From the NCBI GenBank assembly GCA_963965975.1, contig OZ014412.1, forward strand, positions 622,501 through 686,500: a stretch of DNA of 64,000 bases, written 5' to 3'. Shown piece after piece: positions 1 through 12,956 of this stretch. The notes beneath the pieces were generated by a model. It was not told the origin of the DNA. It was given only the letters and a program-made list of their open reading frames with translations, and did no database searches. Positions within the stretch are counted from its first letter, which is position 1. Every line of letters begins with the position of its first letter. This stretch comes from Xestospongia bergquistia. Its lineage: Eukaryota; Porifera; Demospongiae; Haplosclerida; Petrosiidae. The position numbers and the translations under genes are program-made.

Positions 1-210
1 GTTACCTTGTCGCCAGAAATTAGTAATGGATGTAAGTATCATAATAGCATGACAAATTAAATTTTTTTTGATGTAAATAAAAGATCACGTGTGTGCGTGA
101 ACATAGAGTTCTTTTCTTAAGAGAAAATTTATTGGCAAATCTGTAAAGTTAGAATTATATCTACATTAAGTTATAAAAGATTAATAAATTATGCAATAGT
201 TTATCTAGCA

Positions 211-1392
211 ATGGACTACAGAAACAGCTCATCTTCTTCCACTAATCAAGAGCCTCAGGCTATACATACGGTAGCTAAGAAACCTGGTAAGGAGGTTAAA
301 TTGATGCCACAAACCAAATATGTAATTGAAAAGGCAAAGCAGAAAGAGGAAAGGAAGCACATTTAGAGAGAGAGAGAGAGAGAGGATCATAGAATATACA
401 GCAGAGGCTATGGGTGTATCAGTAAGAAGTGTGCATGACATTTATAATGAACATATTTCTGAAGAGGGTAAATTACTGACTCCTGTTACACAATATATAC
501 ACAACATATACGGTATGTGTGAATCCAGACTCCTTTAATAACGAAGTAATACGATGTACTGTTCATAGCTTTTATTATATCCCACTTTGACTATTGTCTT
601 AGCTAAATAAAAGTTGATAGAGTTTTTAGAGGTGGTAGGTTTTGTCTATGGCTGGTTCTGTGAGAGTTGGGGTTTTCATACAAGAAAAGGGACAATAAAA
701 AATACATATATGAACAATGTAATAAACTGGAACAAAGACATACATACCTGTTAATGATAGACAAACTAAGAAATGGCAACAAGACAATAATCTATACTGA
801 TGAGATGTGGATAAATGCACATCACTGTAAAGAACATATTTGGGTAGATGTTGATGGTAAAGGAGGATGGAATGTGCCAAGTGGAAAGGTCAACGATTGA
901 TTGTGATTCATGCTGGTGGAGCAGAGGTTGGGTTCCTATTATAGACTTGGTTTTTAGATCTAATACAAACTCAGCAGACTATCATGACGAAATGAACTAA
1001 GAATACTTTATAGAATATTTTACATTATAGCAACTTCTGAACATCCGCCTACATCCATAACAGTTTTAGACAACGCTTCGTACCATAATAAACAAAAGGA
1101 AAACCTCCAACAACTGCAAACAGAAATTTAAAGATGATATTAAAAGATGGTTAGACAAACACAACATAGAATATGATGACAAGGACATTAAAAAGACATT
1201 ACTAGAAAAAGTAAAACAACACAAACCAGGATGACTTTTTTACTAATAAACCAGCACATACACATGGACATACAGTATTAAGGTTACCATTAGCCTATTG
1301 TGAACCCAATCCAATAGAGTTAGTATGGACTTCTGTTAAAGACTATGTAGAAAAACATAATAAGACACAGCTTACCAGACATTGAACAGATT
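211..1392 (+). pseudogene. Degraded IS630/Tc1-mariner-like DDE transposase
   Basis: Transposase remnant read in several frames. An ATG at 211 opens about 50 codons that stop just before an (AG)10 tract at 365-384; the next segment, in another frame, contains a helix-turn-helix-like stretch (EAMGVSVRSVHDIY) typical of DNA-binding ends. Three catalytic blocks follow: TDEMW near 797, LDNASYHN near 1065, and CEPNPIELVW near 1300, which match the D, D and E blocks of the IS630/Tc1-mariner DDE fold. Stops and frame changes between blocks (for example TGA at 898) make it inactive. Slippage in the AG tract may explain the first frame break. Terminal repeats were not found, and the left end may lie outside the window. 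Family assignment is by motif only. Confidence 0.7.
365..384. repeat. (AG)10 microsatellite inside transposase relic
   Basis: Twenty bases of pure AG repeat at the point where the transposase reading frame changes. Confidence 0.9.
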
Positions 1393-2019
1393 ACACCTGA
1401 TGGATTTACATACACAACAACTGTCATGTGGAGGAATTTTGTAGACATGTTATAGATATAGAAAATGACTACTTTGAAAAAAAATGGACTTATTGAGGTC
1501 ACAATAGAAAATTCATAATTGAACTTGGTAAAGATAATAGTGATATGATACAACAATAACACTGACAATGACATGATTAACAAGATGACAGACAATTAAT
1601 AGATGAAGCACTAAAAAATAACAGAACCTACACAAACATTACTCACTTTTACATCTAAAATGTATTTCTTAACGTACTTGATTTCTCTTTCCAAGCAGTA
1701 GCTATTTTATTGATTAACAAAATTCACGATATCACATTCCTCGTGGTCAATGGCATATCCAATACTTTGCTGTACAACAAATCGACGTCAAAAGAACTGG
1801 ATGATCGTCAGGAGATCATTTGACTTTGAAATTTGTATTCGGTCGAGTTATTACAAAGTTATGATAATTTTTACTAGTAAGGTGAACTCGAATAGACTTT
1901 AGTAATAAACAGCATTAAAATATTGTCAAAAGGTATGATTCAACAAATGTAATTTTGTAGGCAATTTATTGTACATACTCCTGTCAACCAATAATACATT
2001 AGTAAAATAATCTTGTATG
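1393..2019. other. No gene seen; possible transposon 3' flank
   Basis: AT-rich sequence without a convincing open frame. A short stretch around 1830-1900 has some self-similarity, but no clear terminal inverted repeat could be paired with the start of the window. Confidence 0.4.
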
Positions 2020-2480
2020 AGCATTTCTGTCAGCATTCTATCCACTATACCAGTTATAATAGTTGTGACAATTATTGTGACTGTGGTCATCATTATTATT
2101 ATAGAGCTCGAAATTTCAACAAAGTATATATGTTCTCTTCATGCACAGTATACTAAGGTGACATTGTAGATTGTGACTCATAAACTACCAGTGAAAAAAC
2201 AATACCTAATTATGTTAGATAGATTAACTTGATAGAAAAGATGTTCAACTCCATTTTATATATTGTTCATCAATGTGTTCTATATTACATGATTGAATGG
2301 GCTTTGGATAGATGTATTCTTATTTACTGACTCAAGAATTTCAGACTGGTATTAAATAATATGTCAGTCTTTGTGTTATTGATTCATAATCACAGACCTG
2401 CCAACTTTTTAATCATAAATAATAGGGGAAATAAATATCAATATTTTCTTACTCTATTATCTATGATTTCAATGCTTACA
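2020..2480 (+). pseudogene. Relic of receptor transmembrane exon and 3' region
   Basis: Plus-strand remnant related to the last exons and downstream sequence of the receptor at 12957-14974. The part at about 2030-2140 matches the transmembrane-coding exon (thymine-rich Ile/Val codons, then the tail-start context TCAACAAAGTATATA). The part at 2270-2407 matches the sequence downstream of that gene's stop (ATTACATGATTGAATGGGC and GTGTTATTGA...CACAGACCTGCCAAC). No open frame survives. It is useful as an outgroup: it lacks the small transposon found at 15160-15630, so it shows the empty site. Confidence 0.7.
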
Positions 2481-2882
2481 TAGTAATGACCTATCAAAAT
2501 AGTCCATGCAGATTAATAATATATATAAGGAGAGAGCATAGTAGTAACTTTAATTCAGGTAATGACAACAAATTAGTTGTTCTCTTAGCTATAAATAATT
2601 ATTTTCTATGTACATGCTACGTTTCTAACATTATAACATGAGGAATTTATAAAATAAAGACAATGGTATATAATTATCATAAACATGAAGAAATATTTTA
2701 CCAATTGTCTATATAATTATTAGTATCATCATAATCAGTAAAACATATTATATAAACTGAAAACTTAGAAAATATATATATATATATATATATACTATAC
2801 AGTGATAAGATGCACTCTAGCTAGTGTAACATAGATAACACAAATAGTAGATTTATTACATGAAACAGAAAGTTCTATTGCA

Positions 2883-3116
2883 TTAGCTCCATGCCAAGCA
2901 AACAATGAAATGAAATGCATAGCCAATAAAATTCTTCTCAGTTTTGAGAGGGTCTTGTTTTTTTTGAGTAAATCCTATGTTTGTAATAGCTGTTGTAGAT
3001 ATAGAAAATGACATATCATTGACTCTAAAGACAATATCTTCAGCAACAGCTTCACAGGAAAAACTAACTGTTGAGTTGAGAGTAGTATTCACTGACTGAG
3101 GATTAACTGTAATCTC
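2883..3116 (-). pseudogene. Orphan Ig-like exon relic of the receptor family
   Basis: Minus-strand exon-like segment. It begins after a TATAG acceptor with the family signature (ITV.P.SVNTTLNSTVSF.CEAVA) seen in the Ig exon of the neighbouring receptors, then diverges after about 35 codons and loses the second half of the domain, including the NNNTNISC block. No signal exon, FN3 exon or downstream exon is next to it. A 20-bp piece of its 5' end is repeated in tandem at about 3101-3139. Probably a stranded fragment of a lost paralogue. Confidence 0.65.
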
Positions 3117-4859
3117 TATATAGGATTAACTGTAATCTCTAAAAATTTTTAGATGTGATTAGATTTTCCTAATTATCTCTACTCATATTGGTATAAATTG
3201 CATTGTGTCAAGCTCAAAGGGACCCTTGTCATATAGTTTACATATTCATATATAACAAGTGTACATTGATTATGTTTTATCAGGTGATATGAAGTCACTA
3301 CATTATAGTTTTGTGTGACTTAGGACTTGTCAGCAGTGCCATCACAGATTTAAAATTATGGTCTTTATGTTTGAATAAATTTGAGAAGATACTTAAGTAA
3401 AATATCTATACAATTGACACAGCTAGAGCATGGACAACTAAATAGTGTTATAACTATAATTATAAAAATATATGAACTTAAAATATAAAAACATAATTTG
3501 TGGTGAACTACAATCTCCTCCTCATTATATAGTCTTCTCTCATGTTTGTATCTGAGAGTATGATGGACAATCACTAGTAGATTAGCTAACATGATTTATA
3601 TACAATAAGATATACATGATTTAATTTATTTATAAGTGACAATTAAGATATAACCGCTTCCAAGAAGAGATTACTATAGTTAAAATAACAGTTGAAGTAG
3701 GAGTTACCACAGAAAAAAGTAGTTATCTAATAATATTACTACATTTACATCATAATTTCCTGGAACATTTCCAAATAGTTTGAATTTTTAGGTACATAAT
3801 ATCTAATGACAAGTACATATACATTGTTGTTATAATAATGTACTGGAACTGTGTACTACTTTAATACATGACAATATATTGAGAATAAATTAACTTGAGC
3901 TGATTGTGTCACCTGTTCTATCATGATATTCTCCCTATATTTACTTAATGTTATTGATTTACATGTTTACTTAATTGATTAAAGCAGTATTTAGATAAAA
4001 AGCATAAATATTCAAAGAATTGAAGGGTACTTGTTAAATAATAATTATTAACTGGAGTAGTAATTAATAACATATATAATCCTCCAATATTTCACTTTTT
4101 TTCTGAGGTAACAATAACCAAATAAGAGTCATAATAATATGTCACTCTTTGTGTTATTGATTCATAATCACAGACCTGCCAACGTTTGAAATGACTATCA
4201 CTACTGTGGTCTTCCACAATAGTAAAATGGCTGGCAAGGAGGTTTCCAGTTGTAGTTACTTGTCCATCATTAGCTAGTGTGTGGTTTACTATAATGTTAA
4301 ACAGTCATTTCATATGGAGAATATACAACATTGAAATTTGTAGGAAATCAATACTTCTTTTCTAACTATCTTTTTTGTCATACAAACTCATTATGACTAG
4401 CTGTCTTTTGATAAAAAGAGATGTCCAAATTTTTGAATATGTTGATAAACAACTGTTTTGTACTCAATAAAATGAAAATTATATATAATCTCTTGATCTT
4501 ATTATCATTTGATCATTTTTGAATGAGATATTTACAGTCTCTACAAATACATTGGAAAATCTAGATCATCCCTAAGTAGGCATTGCTACTGTGTAACTGA
4601 TATGATTCCAGTTCATATAATCTAAACATGTATATGTATACTAACATGCCAATACTATACCAATCTGAGCAGGTGTCTGATCATTATTAATATATTTATA
4701 TTAAAGTAAAAATCCAAATAATTTTAAAAAATACTGAAGAATATTCAGATTGTCCATTAATGTAAATATTATAACTATTGGTAAGTAATAGTATAACAGC
4801 ATAATGATATCATATTATAAAAATATGTTATATGATATACATAATTACTGTCACAATAG
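3117..4859. other. Intergenic; diverged 3'-flank repeats of the receptor cluster
   Basis: No gene supported. Segments near 3160-3400 resemble sequences at 8876-9660 and 33980-34260, including a TTTGAATAAA context that could be an old polyadenylation region. At 4135-4183 there is another copy of the block ending CACAGACCTGCCAAC, also seen at about 2363, 15105 and 25320. The rest is AT-rich without visible structure. Confidence 0.5.
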
Positions 4860-7800
4860 TCAGACTGGGGTCACATAAAAACATTTTGTAACTTTCTCAA
4901 CATGATATTTTGCCTGTTCACCGGTAGATGTTAGTCCTCCAGTGATCTTTTCATTATTGAACATATTTTTGATAGTATCTGATGTCTTGTTAGTATTAGC
5001 TAGTATAGGAGGTAGTATATCATCATCTTGTACATTAGCTGGTATTATAGTAACACTAGGTATTGATGGCTCTATATCATCATAAGATGGAGGATGTTGT
5101 TCTTTTATTGGAGGGATATGAAGTATATCAGCATATACTACTTTATCACTAGATGGGGAAGGAGCTTGAGGTCGCTTTTCAGAAAATTTCTGCAGTTCTT
5201 GATAAACAACCTTTTCTTTTTTCTATGAAGATTATAATAATATAATTATATTAATGTATGTCAATAATTAACCTTATCATCATGATCACGAGCTTCTGTT
5301 AATTCATGAGTCCTATTTCTCTCAAAAGATGTTTTAGATAGACTTTGATCTCTCTATAACATTAGTAATATCAATATTATGTATGATATTAACTTACTAA
5401 TGGTCTATTAACTAAATAAACTCTATATTTTCCTAAGAAAAGATATATTAATAGTATTGTAGAGTGTATAAAAATTTACTTTTCCATTTATAGACTCCAA
5501 CTACTACAATGAAGATAATGATAATAATGAAAAGTACAACTAATGGAACTACAGTAGCAACAATTATAACTAAATAAATAATAAAGATATAAAAACTATG
5601 AAACAAATGTTTGTCTTACTAGGAAAAGCTTCACTTGTTATCATTCCACCAGCAGTATGAGATGATGTCATTGTTATAACTATATATCAGTAAACAATGA
5701 ACACACTGTGTTAAATATAAACTTACTTGTAGTAGATATATCAGGTATTATAATATCTCTTAATATTATAGCTGGTAATATTGATGTTAGTGGTATATCA
5801 TTCTCCACATCATGTACATAGACTGTATAATTACCAGCTGGGAGATTATAAATACAACTTTGTACAGTAAGATCACTTGGACTGTTTTTAACAAATGTTT
5901 TGTTCATTGAAGTCACTCCAATCACACTAACATAACATGACTTAGCAGATGGAGCAGATGAAAATACACACTCCACACATATAGAATTATCATTAGGGTA
6001 AGCAGTAGCATATATAACATCATATGTACCTATATCATATAATAATATCAATATATTACATAATATCACTATCTCTTACTTAAAGTATGTATCAATGGAT
6101 CAGTGTGTCCAGCATTATTACTGAAGATAATAGAGAGACTACAGAGTTGATGTTGAGGGGCTGACAGATTATCTGTTATGTTCATAGATTGACTTGAATA
6201 TTCTACCAGATATATTTTATTAAATATAACTACATCATCACATTGTACAATGACTGTAGCATTCTCTGGAGCTTCAGATGAACATTCCAGAATAATCTAC
6301 AGTAACTATGATAATCATATAGTAACCACTATTGGATAGACTCACTGGTATATTAAACATCAAGTTGACTTCATTATTTATATAGGACAGAATAGTAAAT
6401 GTAGTATTTTCTTTAGCAGATCTTGGAGCTAAAATGACATCATAAAAAAAACACACATATTAGTTATTTTAACAAACCTCTTTGAAAAGAGAAGGTACTA
6501 TTGTTATGTTCTCCTTCACCCAGTTCATTTATACCATATATGGTATATGTATATCGATGACGAAATAAATCCTGATCTTCATACTTGTATTCATTTCCAT
6601 TAATAGATACATTTTGTAATAACATCTTGTTGACATGATCATATATCAGTAGTATATAGTAAGATATCTGGACTCTATTGTTTACATTAGGATGATCCCA
6701 TCTGATAGTAATAGTAGTACAGTTGTCAAGTGATGAAGAAATATTGAGAACAGAAGTAAGAAAACCTGTCTCATACAAGAGATAATACACACACACAACA
6801 TAACATGTGATATATAACTTACCAAATAGAAATACATTGATAGTATGATCAAACTGTCCAGCTGGATTACTAAGCGTTACCTCAACAAGATATGTCCTCA
6901 AGTTAACAGGTGATGATATATTAACTATTATCAATTGATTATTAACTGAAGACAGTGTCACATCATAAGATAATGTTTGTTGTAAAACATCATTAGAGTC
7001 CTTGATATTTATTGTAACATTAGTAGGATACTCACCAATACATAGACCACTGACCTAAAAGAGATAACATCACAAAAAGGAAATGTAATTTATTATAACT
7101 ATATAAACTGACTATACTAATGAAACCTAACAATATAATGTGGTATATCTTAATATTCTAATAATATAATTCTACATTATAGTATAGTCAGACTATAATT
7201 GTTATATTATCAAGAACACTTGTTGTCTACAAACTAACATTGATAAACACTTGAAATAAAACATTATCTCCATCTACTGTTGGTATAACTGATACTGGAA
7301 TAGTTTGAGGAACTGAAATATAACAGAAATGTAACATCACTGTATAACATAATATGTTACCTCTAGCAATATAGAACGTGACATTATTACTATCTCCTAT
7401 ACCAGCTCCATTAATACCAGAGACATAAACAGTAGCTACATTACAAGCTTCTAGCATGTACTCAGTAGTATTAACTGTGTCTATAAGTCTTCCTTGATCA
7501 TCATTGATGTTATATCCAGTGATAGGTACATTATCCAATGTATATGGTGCAGACCACATCAGTAACACACTAGATCCATTGAGAACTGTAGCAGTTAGAT
7601 CTTTAACAGGAGCTAGTAAACCTACATCAATATATCATAATAATATGACATCTATAACATTAGCTCACCTTGTATTCTTAATACAGCAATGTTACTGTAT
7701 AGATTCAATGGAGAGCCATATGCTTTACATGATATATTAGTGTTGTTATTATCTTTTAATGCTTTTGCTAATAATCCTCTTCTCAGTTTACCATGACTAA

Positions 7801-8120
7801 GAGTATGTGCAGATTGTTGAATAAATCCTTTGCTTAAAACATCTTGTCTATCTGCTGAATTATTGTTTACTTTAAAGTCAATCAGATGAACAACAGTGAT
7901 CACTGATTCGCCAATAACTCTAAAGATAGTTTCATCAGCAACTGCTTCACAAGTAAAAGTAATTGTTGAATTAAGAGTGGTATTGACTGACTGAGGATGA
8001 ACTGTAAAATCTGTGTAATGTTGTAGTAATCATGATGATTAAAAAATAAGCATGAAACTTACCAACTGCATTTACAGCTGAAATAATTGACATAATAACA
8101 GTGAGTAATATACAAGTCAT
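4860..8120 (-). CDS. Ig/FN3 type I receptor with tandem ITIM-like tail (828 aa)
   Basis: Spliced from 14 exons: 8120-8063, 8010-7669, 7621-7361, 7312-7239, 7054-6823, 6765-6478, 6428-6346, 6296-6080, 6029-5727, 5679-5620, 5569-5480, 5432-5398, 5353-5273, 5222-4860. The coding sum is 2487 nt with phases agreeing at every GT-AG join. Order: signal peptide (1-19), divergent Ig-like domain (20-133), FN3 (134-220), split FN3-like (221-322), FN3 (323-418), second split FN3-like (419-518), four-cysteine membrane-proximal domain (519-619), linker, transmembrane helix (about 640-666), 160-residue tail. The tail has VVYQEL (713-718), VVYADI (736-741) and PPSY (752-755). The Ig exon carries a 16-codon insertion relative to its paralogues. 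The C-terminal 25 residues do not match the sister gene. Probably a cell-surface receptor that recruits SH2 proteins; ligand unknown. Confidence 0.85.
5124..5210 (-). other. Tandem ITIM-like motifs in the cytoplasmic tail
   Basis: Two hexapeptides, VVYQEL and VVYADI, fit the ITIM consensus (V/I/L/S)xYxx(V/I/L). The tyrosines (Tyr715 and Tyr738) are 23 residues apart, a spacing suited to tandem SH2 domains of SHP-type phosphatases. Both lie on the cytoplasmic side of the predicted helix. Function is inferred from the consensus. Confidence 0.75.
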
Positions 8121-8214
8121 CTTGTTGACTACTATTATAATAAGAAAAAAATTCAAAACTAGTACTATATAGGATGTTATGCTATTTTGTATTACACACA
8201 CATATATAATGTGT

Positions 8215-8225
8215 ATATGTATATA

Positions 8226-8277
<52 letters not shown>
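8215..8277. repeat. (TA)n microsatellite, left of foldback element
   Basis: Long AT dinucleotide run with few interruptions directly upstream of a palindromic insertion. Confidence 0.9.
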
Positions 8278-8278
<1 letters not shown>

Positions 8279-8332
8279 TGAAGTATCTAAGTCTGTTGAA
8301 GAGTGCTCAATGTCGTTTAGACAGAGCGGGTT

Positions 8333-8470
8333 AGAACAGAATTAAAGGACAAAAGAACAGGGCTCTCACTGTGCTGCTGTTACTCCGAGCTGTCTGACGA
8401 TCGCATAACGCGTGAAACTCGGAGTAACAGCAGCACAGCAAGAGCCCTGTTCTTTTGTCCTTTAATTCTG

Positions 8471-8474
<4 letters not shown>
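8333..8474. mobile_element. Palindromic foldback element (57-bp arms)
   Basis: Arms at 8333-8389 and 8418-8474 are reverse complements at 55 of 57 positions, separated by a 28-bp spacer. Arms and spacer are more GC-rich than the surroundings. The element sits between two TA runs, so a target duplication cannot be read. One arm plus the spacer, in the opposite sense, recurs at 40335-40416, which shows it is a dispersed repeat and not a chance hairpin. Probably a non-autonomous MITE. Confidence 0.8.

Positions 8475-8527
<53 letters not shown>
8475..8527. repeat. (TA)n microsatellite, right of foldback element
   Basis: Almost pure AT dinucleotide run following the palindrome; it may be target sequence split by the insertion. 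Confidence 0.9.
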
Positions 8528-8537
<10 letters not shown>

Positions 8538-11500
8538 TACATATGTATATATAAATATATAAAGCTAAACAGCTAAATACATCATTATAAGAACCAAACT
8601 GACACTCTATGAACACTATATAGTAGTAGATGTATAGAGACTAGAATGTGTGATGTTTTCATTTAATGTAGTATATATTATAATAATTGTACTGACCTTT
8701 CTTTATGAATAATATTTAATTTTTGTATAATACAGTACACTTGTTGCTACTATAGTATTATCATGATTCACACATGACATGTATAGTTGTGATAAGAAAT
8801 TATTGGCATACTAACTTATTGGGCTTTATCATAATTCACACATGACAGTTTTGATAAAATAGCTGATGTCACTGGATTTCCTAATTATCTCTAGTCAGAT
8901 ATTACATATTTTGGTACAAACTTATATAGTTACAATATATAATACTCAGTTCTGTTATTGTATCTCTTCTTTTAAATTATTGAATGTTCTATATTGATAA
9001 GTCAATAGTATGTAAACAAATATTGTCAGTTAATTACAATACTACAGAAATTCCCCATAATAAATTGTGCACTCCCTCACAGATTAGAATAAATGAGGTG
9101 TTTGCGTACACAATATTGTTTGCATATATTTTGCACAATATAGTAATTTTATATGATATTAATTTAAGGATGGATTAAATTGTTGTATAAGGAGGGAGTA
9201 TACAGTTGTCACTACTTCAATCATAATGTTACTCATTGCAGTTATAACAAGAAATTATTGCTTGGGTCAGTAACAAATAGTCACTTTATGAGCTACCAAT
9301 CATCTGGTATTTTCAAGAAGTGTAGTGTGAAACTGGTTCTACACAAGTAGTTAATTGATGATATTACAAACAGATTTAGATATCATGAGATTCCTAATTT
9401 TCTTTTTATGGTGAATGTTACATTTTGATACAAGCTACATATATAACAAACATTGTATCAAAAATTGTATCATGGCTCAAGACATCCTTTCACCTTTATC
9501 ATGTATCTTTTTATTTCCTATTTAACAAATTTCAAAGAGAATAAGTCTTGATTAGGTTTTATTTGAGATAATTATATGTTAGTTGTTTGTGACTAAGTTC
9601 TTGGCTATCAGTGCCATCCTGTATTCACATGTTTTATATGATTGAATAAAGCTGATTAAATTTGTTAGATCATTTACACATTTCAATTGTTGCATTATTT
9701 AAAGATACTTCTATGTAGTTTTCAAGTGTAAGAGATGTCACTGTAACTCCATTATGCTAGTGGCTTTGATAACTTTTAGATTTTCTCAGAATCAGACGTT
9801 TGTTAGCTTGAAGTTGATTGCTATTGTGGCACTTCATATTATAATTTTATATGTATTGTTTAAATTCATCCTTACCTTACAAGTAGACTGCTGAAGTTGG
9901 CCTCACGTTAAGCCTTCCTGACATCCTTGTGGTTTATTGGTTTTGCGTGGGTGTAATCAACGGGTGGAGCTGTTATAATATTTTTGATTTTCTTTTTAAT
10001 TTAAAGATTAATAATATATATACATATTATTATTTAATTAAAAAGACCTGAAGATGCTTGAGCAATACCCTTAACAATATAATTGTTGTATATAACATAA
10101 GAATACATACTATTACTGAACTGGTTATAATAAAAGTCAATACTGAAGTCATAAATTATTACAATAGCAATATGAACCATACCTACTTGTATATCAATAG
10201 AAACTTAATAAATTAAAAAAACATTGAATTATATCTTTAAAGTTATTATTGTAGAACTTATTACCTAGATTGTGACAATAGAGATTATAATTCAGACAAA
10301 CAATTATCAATTAATAATAATGAAAGTCTATTTACTTTATGATATGAAAAAGTCAAATATTCTATTCAATTTTACAACAAACTGGACATCTTCTCTTTTG
10401 TATCAATACCTCTTAACATTTGAATGCTCCACACTAGTAAGTGTTGTTTTTCACTTTTCTGTCATTATTGTACAAAACACTAGTGTACTACATTTACTTT
10501 TACAACAGTCACAATTAATCTTGTTCTTAGCCTACTCTACTCCATGGTAAAGGATAGTCTGGTACCTTTGCTTAATGTTCTTGGGATAAGAAGTCTAAAT
10601 TGATAAAATAAAGATGTTTATTGTCCATTTCCTGTTTCCTTCAAGTCTTAAAATAGTAACATTTAGATGTCAGGTTATGATAACTATTTCATTTGCCAAA
10701 ATTGAAATGGAGTAATTTCAACAGACATAGTAATAAAAGTGTACATATTATTACCTATCCCAAAAAAATGGAGAAAGATACCAGACTACCTTCACAGTGG
10801 GTCATACATAGTCATAGTAAACTGATGAAACTAGGTCATACAGTATTGTATTAGTACATACAAGATATATGTAAAAATAGTTAATATTGTCAACCACAAA
10901 CCTTTTTATACCATCCTTAACAATTTTAACAAAATACATGTGAATATGATTAATACAATTGACCACAAACCTCAGTAGGCAAGTAATAATATTTTTTCAA
11001 CTTTTGTTGGGTAAAGCACCACAAAACTCTTATTTAAAGTCAATAGCTTGAACTAGTAACCTAAAGAATGTCACATACACAGCAGTAGCTAACCATCATC
11101 AACAGCTCTTATGAGCATACTTACAGGGTAGGATTTTTTACCTATCATGAATTTGAATGTGGTCAATGGAAGTCATTTTAATTATTGCCTCATTTTGTAC
11201 ATATTAGAAGGACTTCAAGTATCTAGTAGCTAATGTGATCATCAACACATCCTTTTAATTCTTTTATAATAAGTGCAGCCATTGGTAAATCAGGAGACAA
11301 TTCCATGTCACATACTTAATATACTATACTTCTTGAAATAAATCTGCATACAATTCTAACAAAGTATGTTTTTAAAATTCTATTCACAGTAAAGATGGCA
11401 GTGTTTTATATTTATGTTGATTCTGATTGTAATTGAATTTGTGCTATTTTTAATAATCAATTTAATTTTGAAGTTAAATATAAACACATGTAAAAATGTA

Positions 11501-12956
11501 ATATATAACTGTTCATTATAATATTATTTCAGGAAAAAATGACTTTAAATTTATGGAGTGGAATATCATCCAATTAAGCTTGTATTATGTGTCTGACAAA
11601 ATGATTTTTCTGTTTTTGCTAAAATAAAATCTCTAATTTTAATAGTTACAATACCAGTATTTATTGTTGAACTATATCATACAATGAACATTAACAATCA
11701 TCTTTCAGCAAATGTTATCAGGAAATCTTCAATCACATCTGTGATCCTACTTTCAAAACCTTTTTTATAAGTAAACAATATCATCTCATCATTATGTTGG
11801 TGACTATAATAACATGTACATTTTTAGATTAAAAATTAACTAATGTATGAATCTACAAAGTGTTGTTAAGAATAGACAAAATAGTATGTTAATTTCCTAT
11901 TTTCAATGTAACAATTCATATAATTGGTGTGGTGATGCATTATTTATTATGTATTGTTACTTTTGTTATTTTGACATTATACTATTTAGTGTATATTATG
12001 TACTATAATGTATAAATTATATAGTCAGCATTGCATTGACAAACATTTAAAAGTAAAACATTTTGAAATTATAAAATATGACGAGGAATCAATGATAATG
12101 CAAAACATGAAATAAACAAGGTAGAAATAAACACACATATCAATGTATTAAAATTCCTACATAATTACCTAATCAATATGACACGATGAGCTATTCAGAT
12201 TTCTATATATTGTAGGAAAGAGTATATTGTATTTTTATTGAAATTGTACTATAAAGCTTCTAGCTAAATTATGACAAAGATAGATGTCTTACTATTTGAA
12301 AAAAGACTTGATATAGGTGCTCAAATATGCCTAATATTATAGAGCTATTTTAAAATCATCATCATGTTTAAATTGAATGCAGCAGCCATTTTTCTGGTGG
12401 GATCTCTACATATTTTGAGCATTACTGTGCCTAATGATAATTATAATGATCCAGAGAACATATGTACAGAATAGAACAATGTTGAATAGTATTTGTCAAT
12501 ATACCTCATTACATGGGTAGAGTCAGAAAATTCATCCACCCACTAATAATCACTTATTAACTAGTTAACATTATTCATAGTGGGAGTTGATCTAAGCATA
12601 CTTTGTGGCACACTATTGCATAAAGTACTGACCACTAAAACAAATTAGGTTTACATAACTATTACATTTACTTGTAGTTACTATTACATTGGAATGTATG
12701 GAATCTGAGGATAGTACCACAATGTCTATATACTTAGTAGCAGTCACTTTTGAGAAATTAAAGACTATAACTTTTAAAGTTCTCAACATAACGTTTGTCC
12801 AATTATCCTGAAGAAAATCTCAAGAAAATTCTAAATAATATTTTCTAAACAGTTAATTGCTAAAAAAGCTATTTGACAATTCTTCGTTAAAACATTGTGG
12901 TACTGCCCACATTCCACATATTTCAATGTTATGCTCAGTTCTGTCTTTATGCAAAG
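8528..12956. other. Long intergenic region upstream of plus-strand receptor
   Basis: No convincing gene. From about 9181 to 10700 it is a diverged copy of 33801-36475, including a GAATAAAGCTGATTAAATT block (about 9640) that may be an old polyadenylation site. Positions 10101-10108 are the unoccupied counterpart of the transposon target at 34724-34731. From 10701 the sequence is shared almost perfectly with 20911 onward. Open frames here are short and not supported by homology. Confidence 0.5.

Noticed and set aside
8331..8534. Minus-strand frame of 67 codons with repeated Tyr-Ile
   Set aside because: Produced by the TA runs and foldback element; not a gene.
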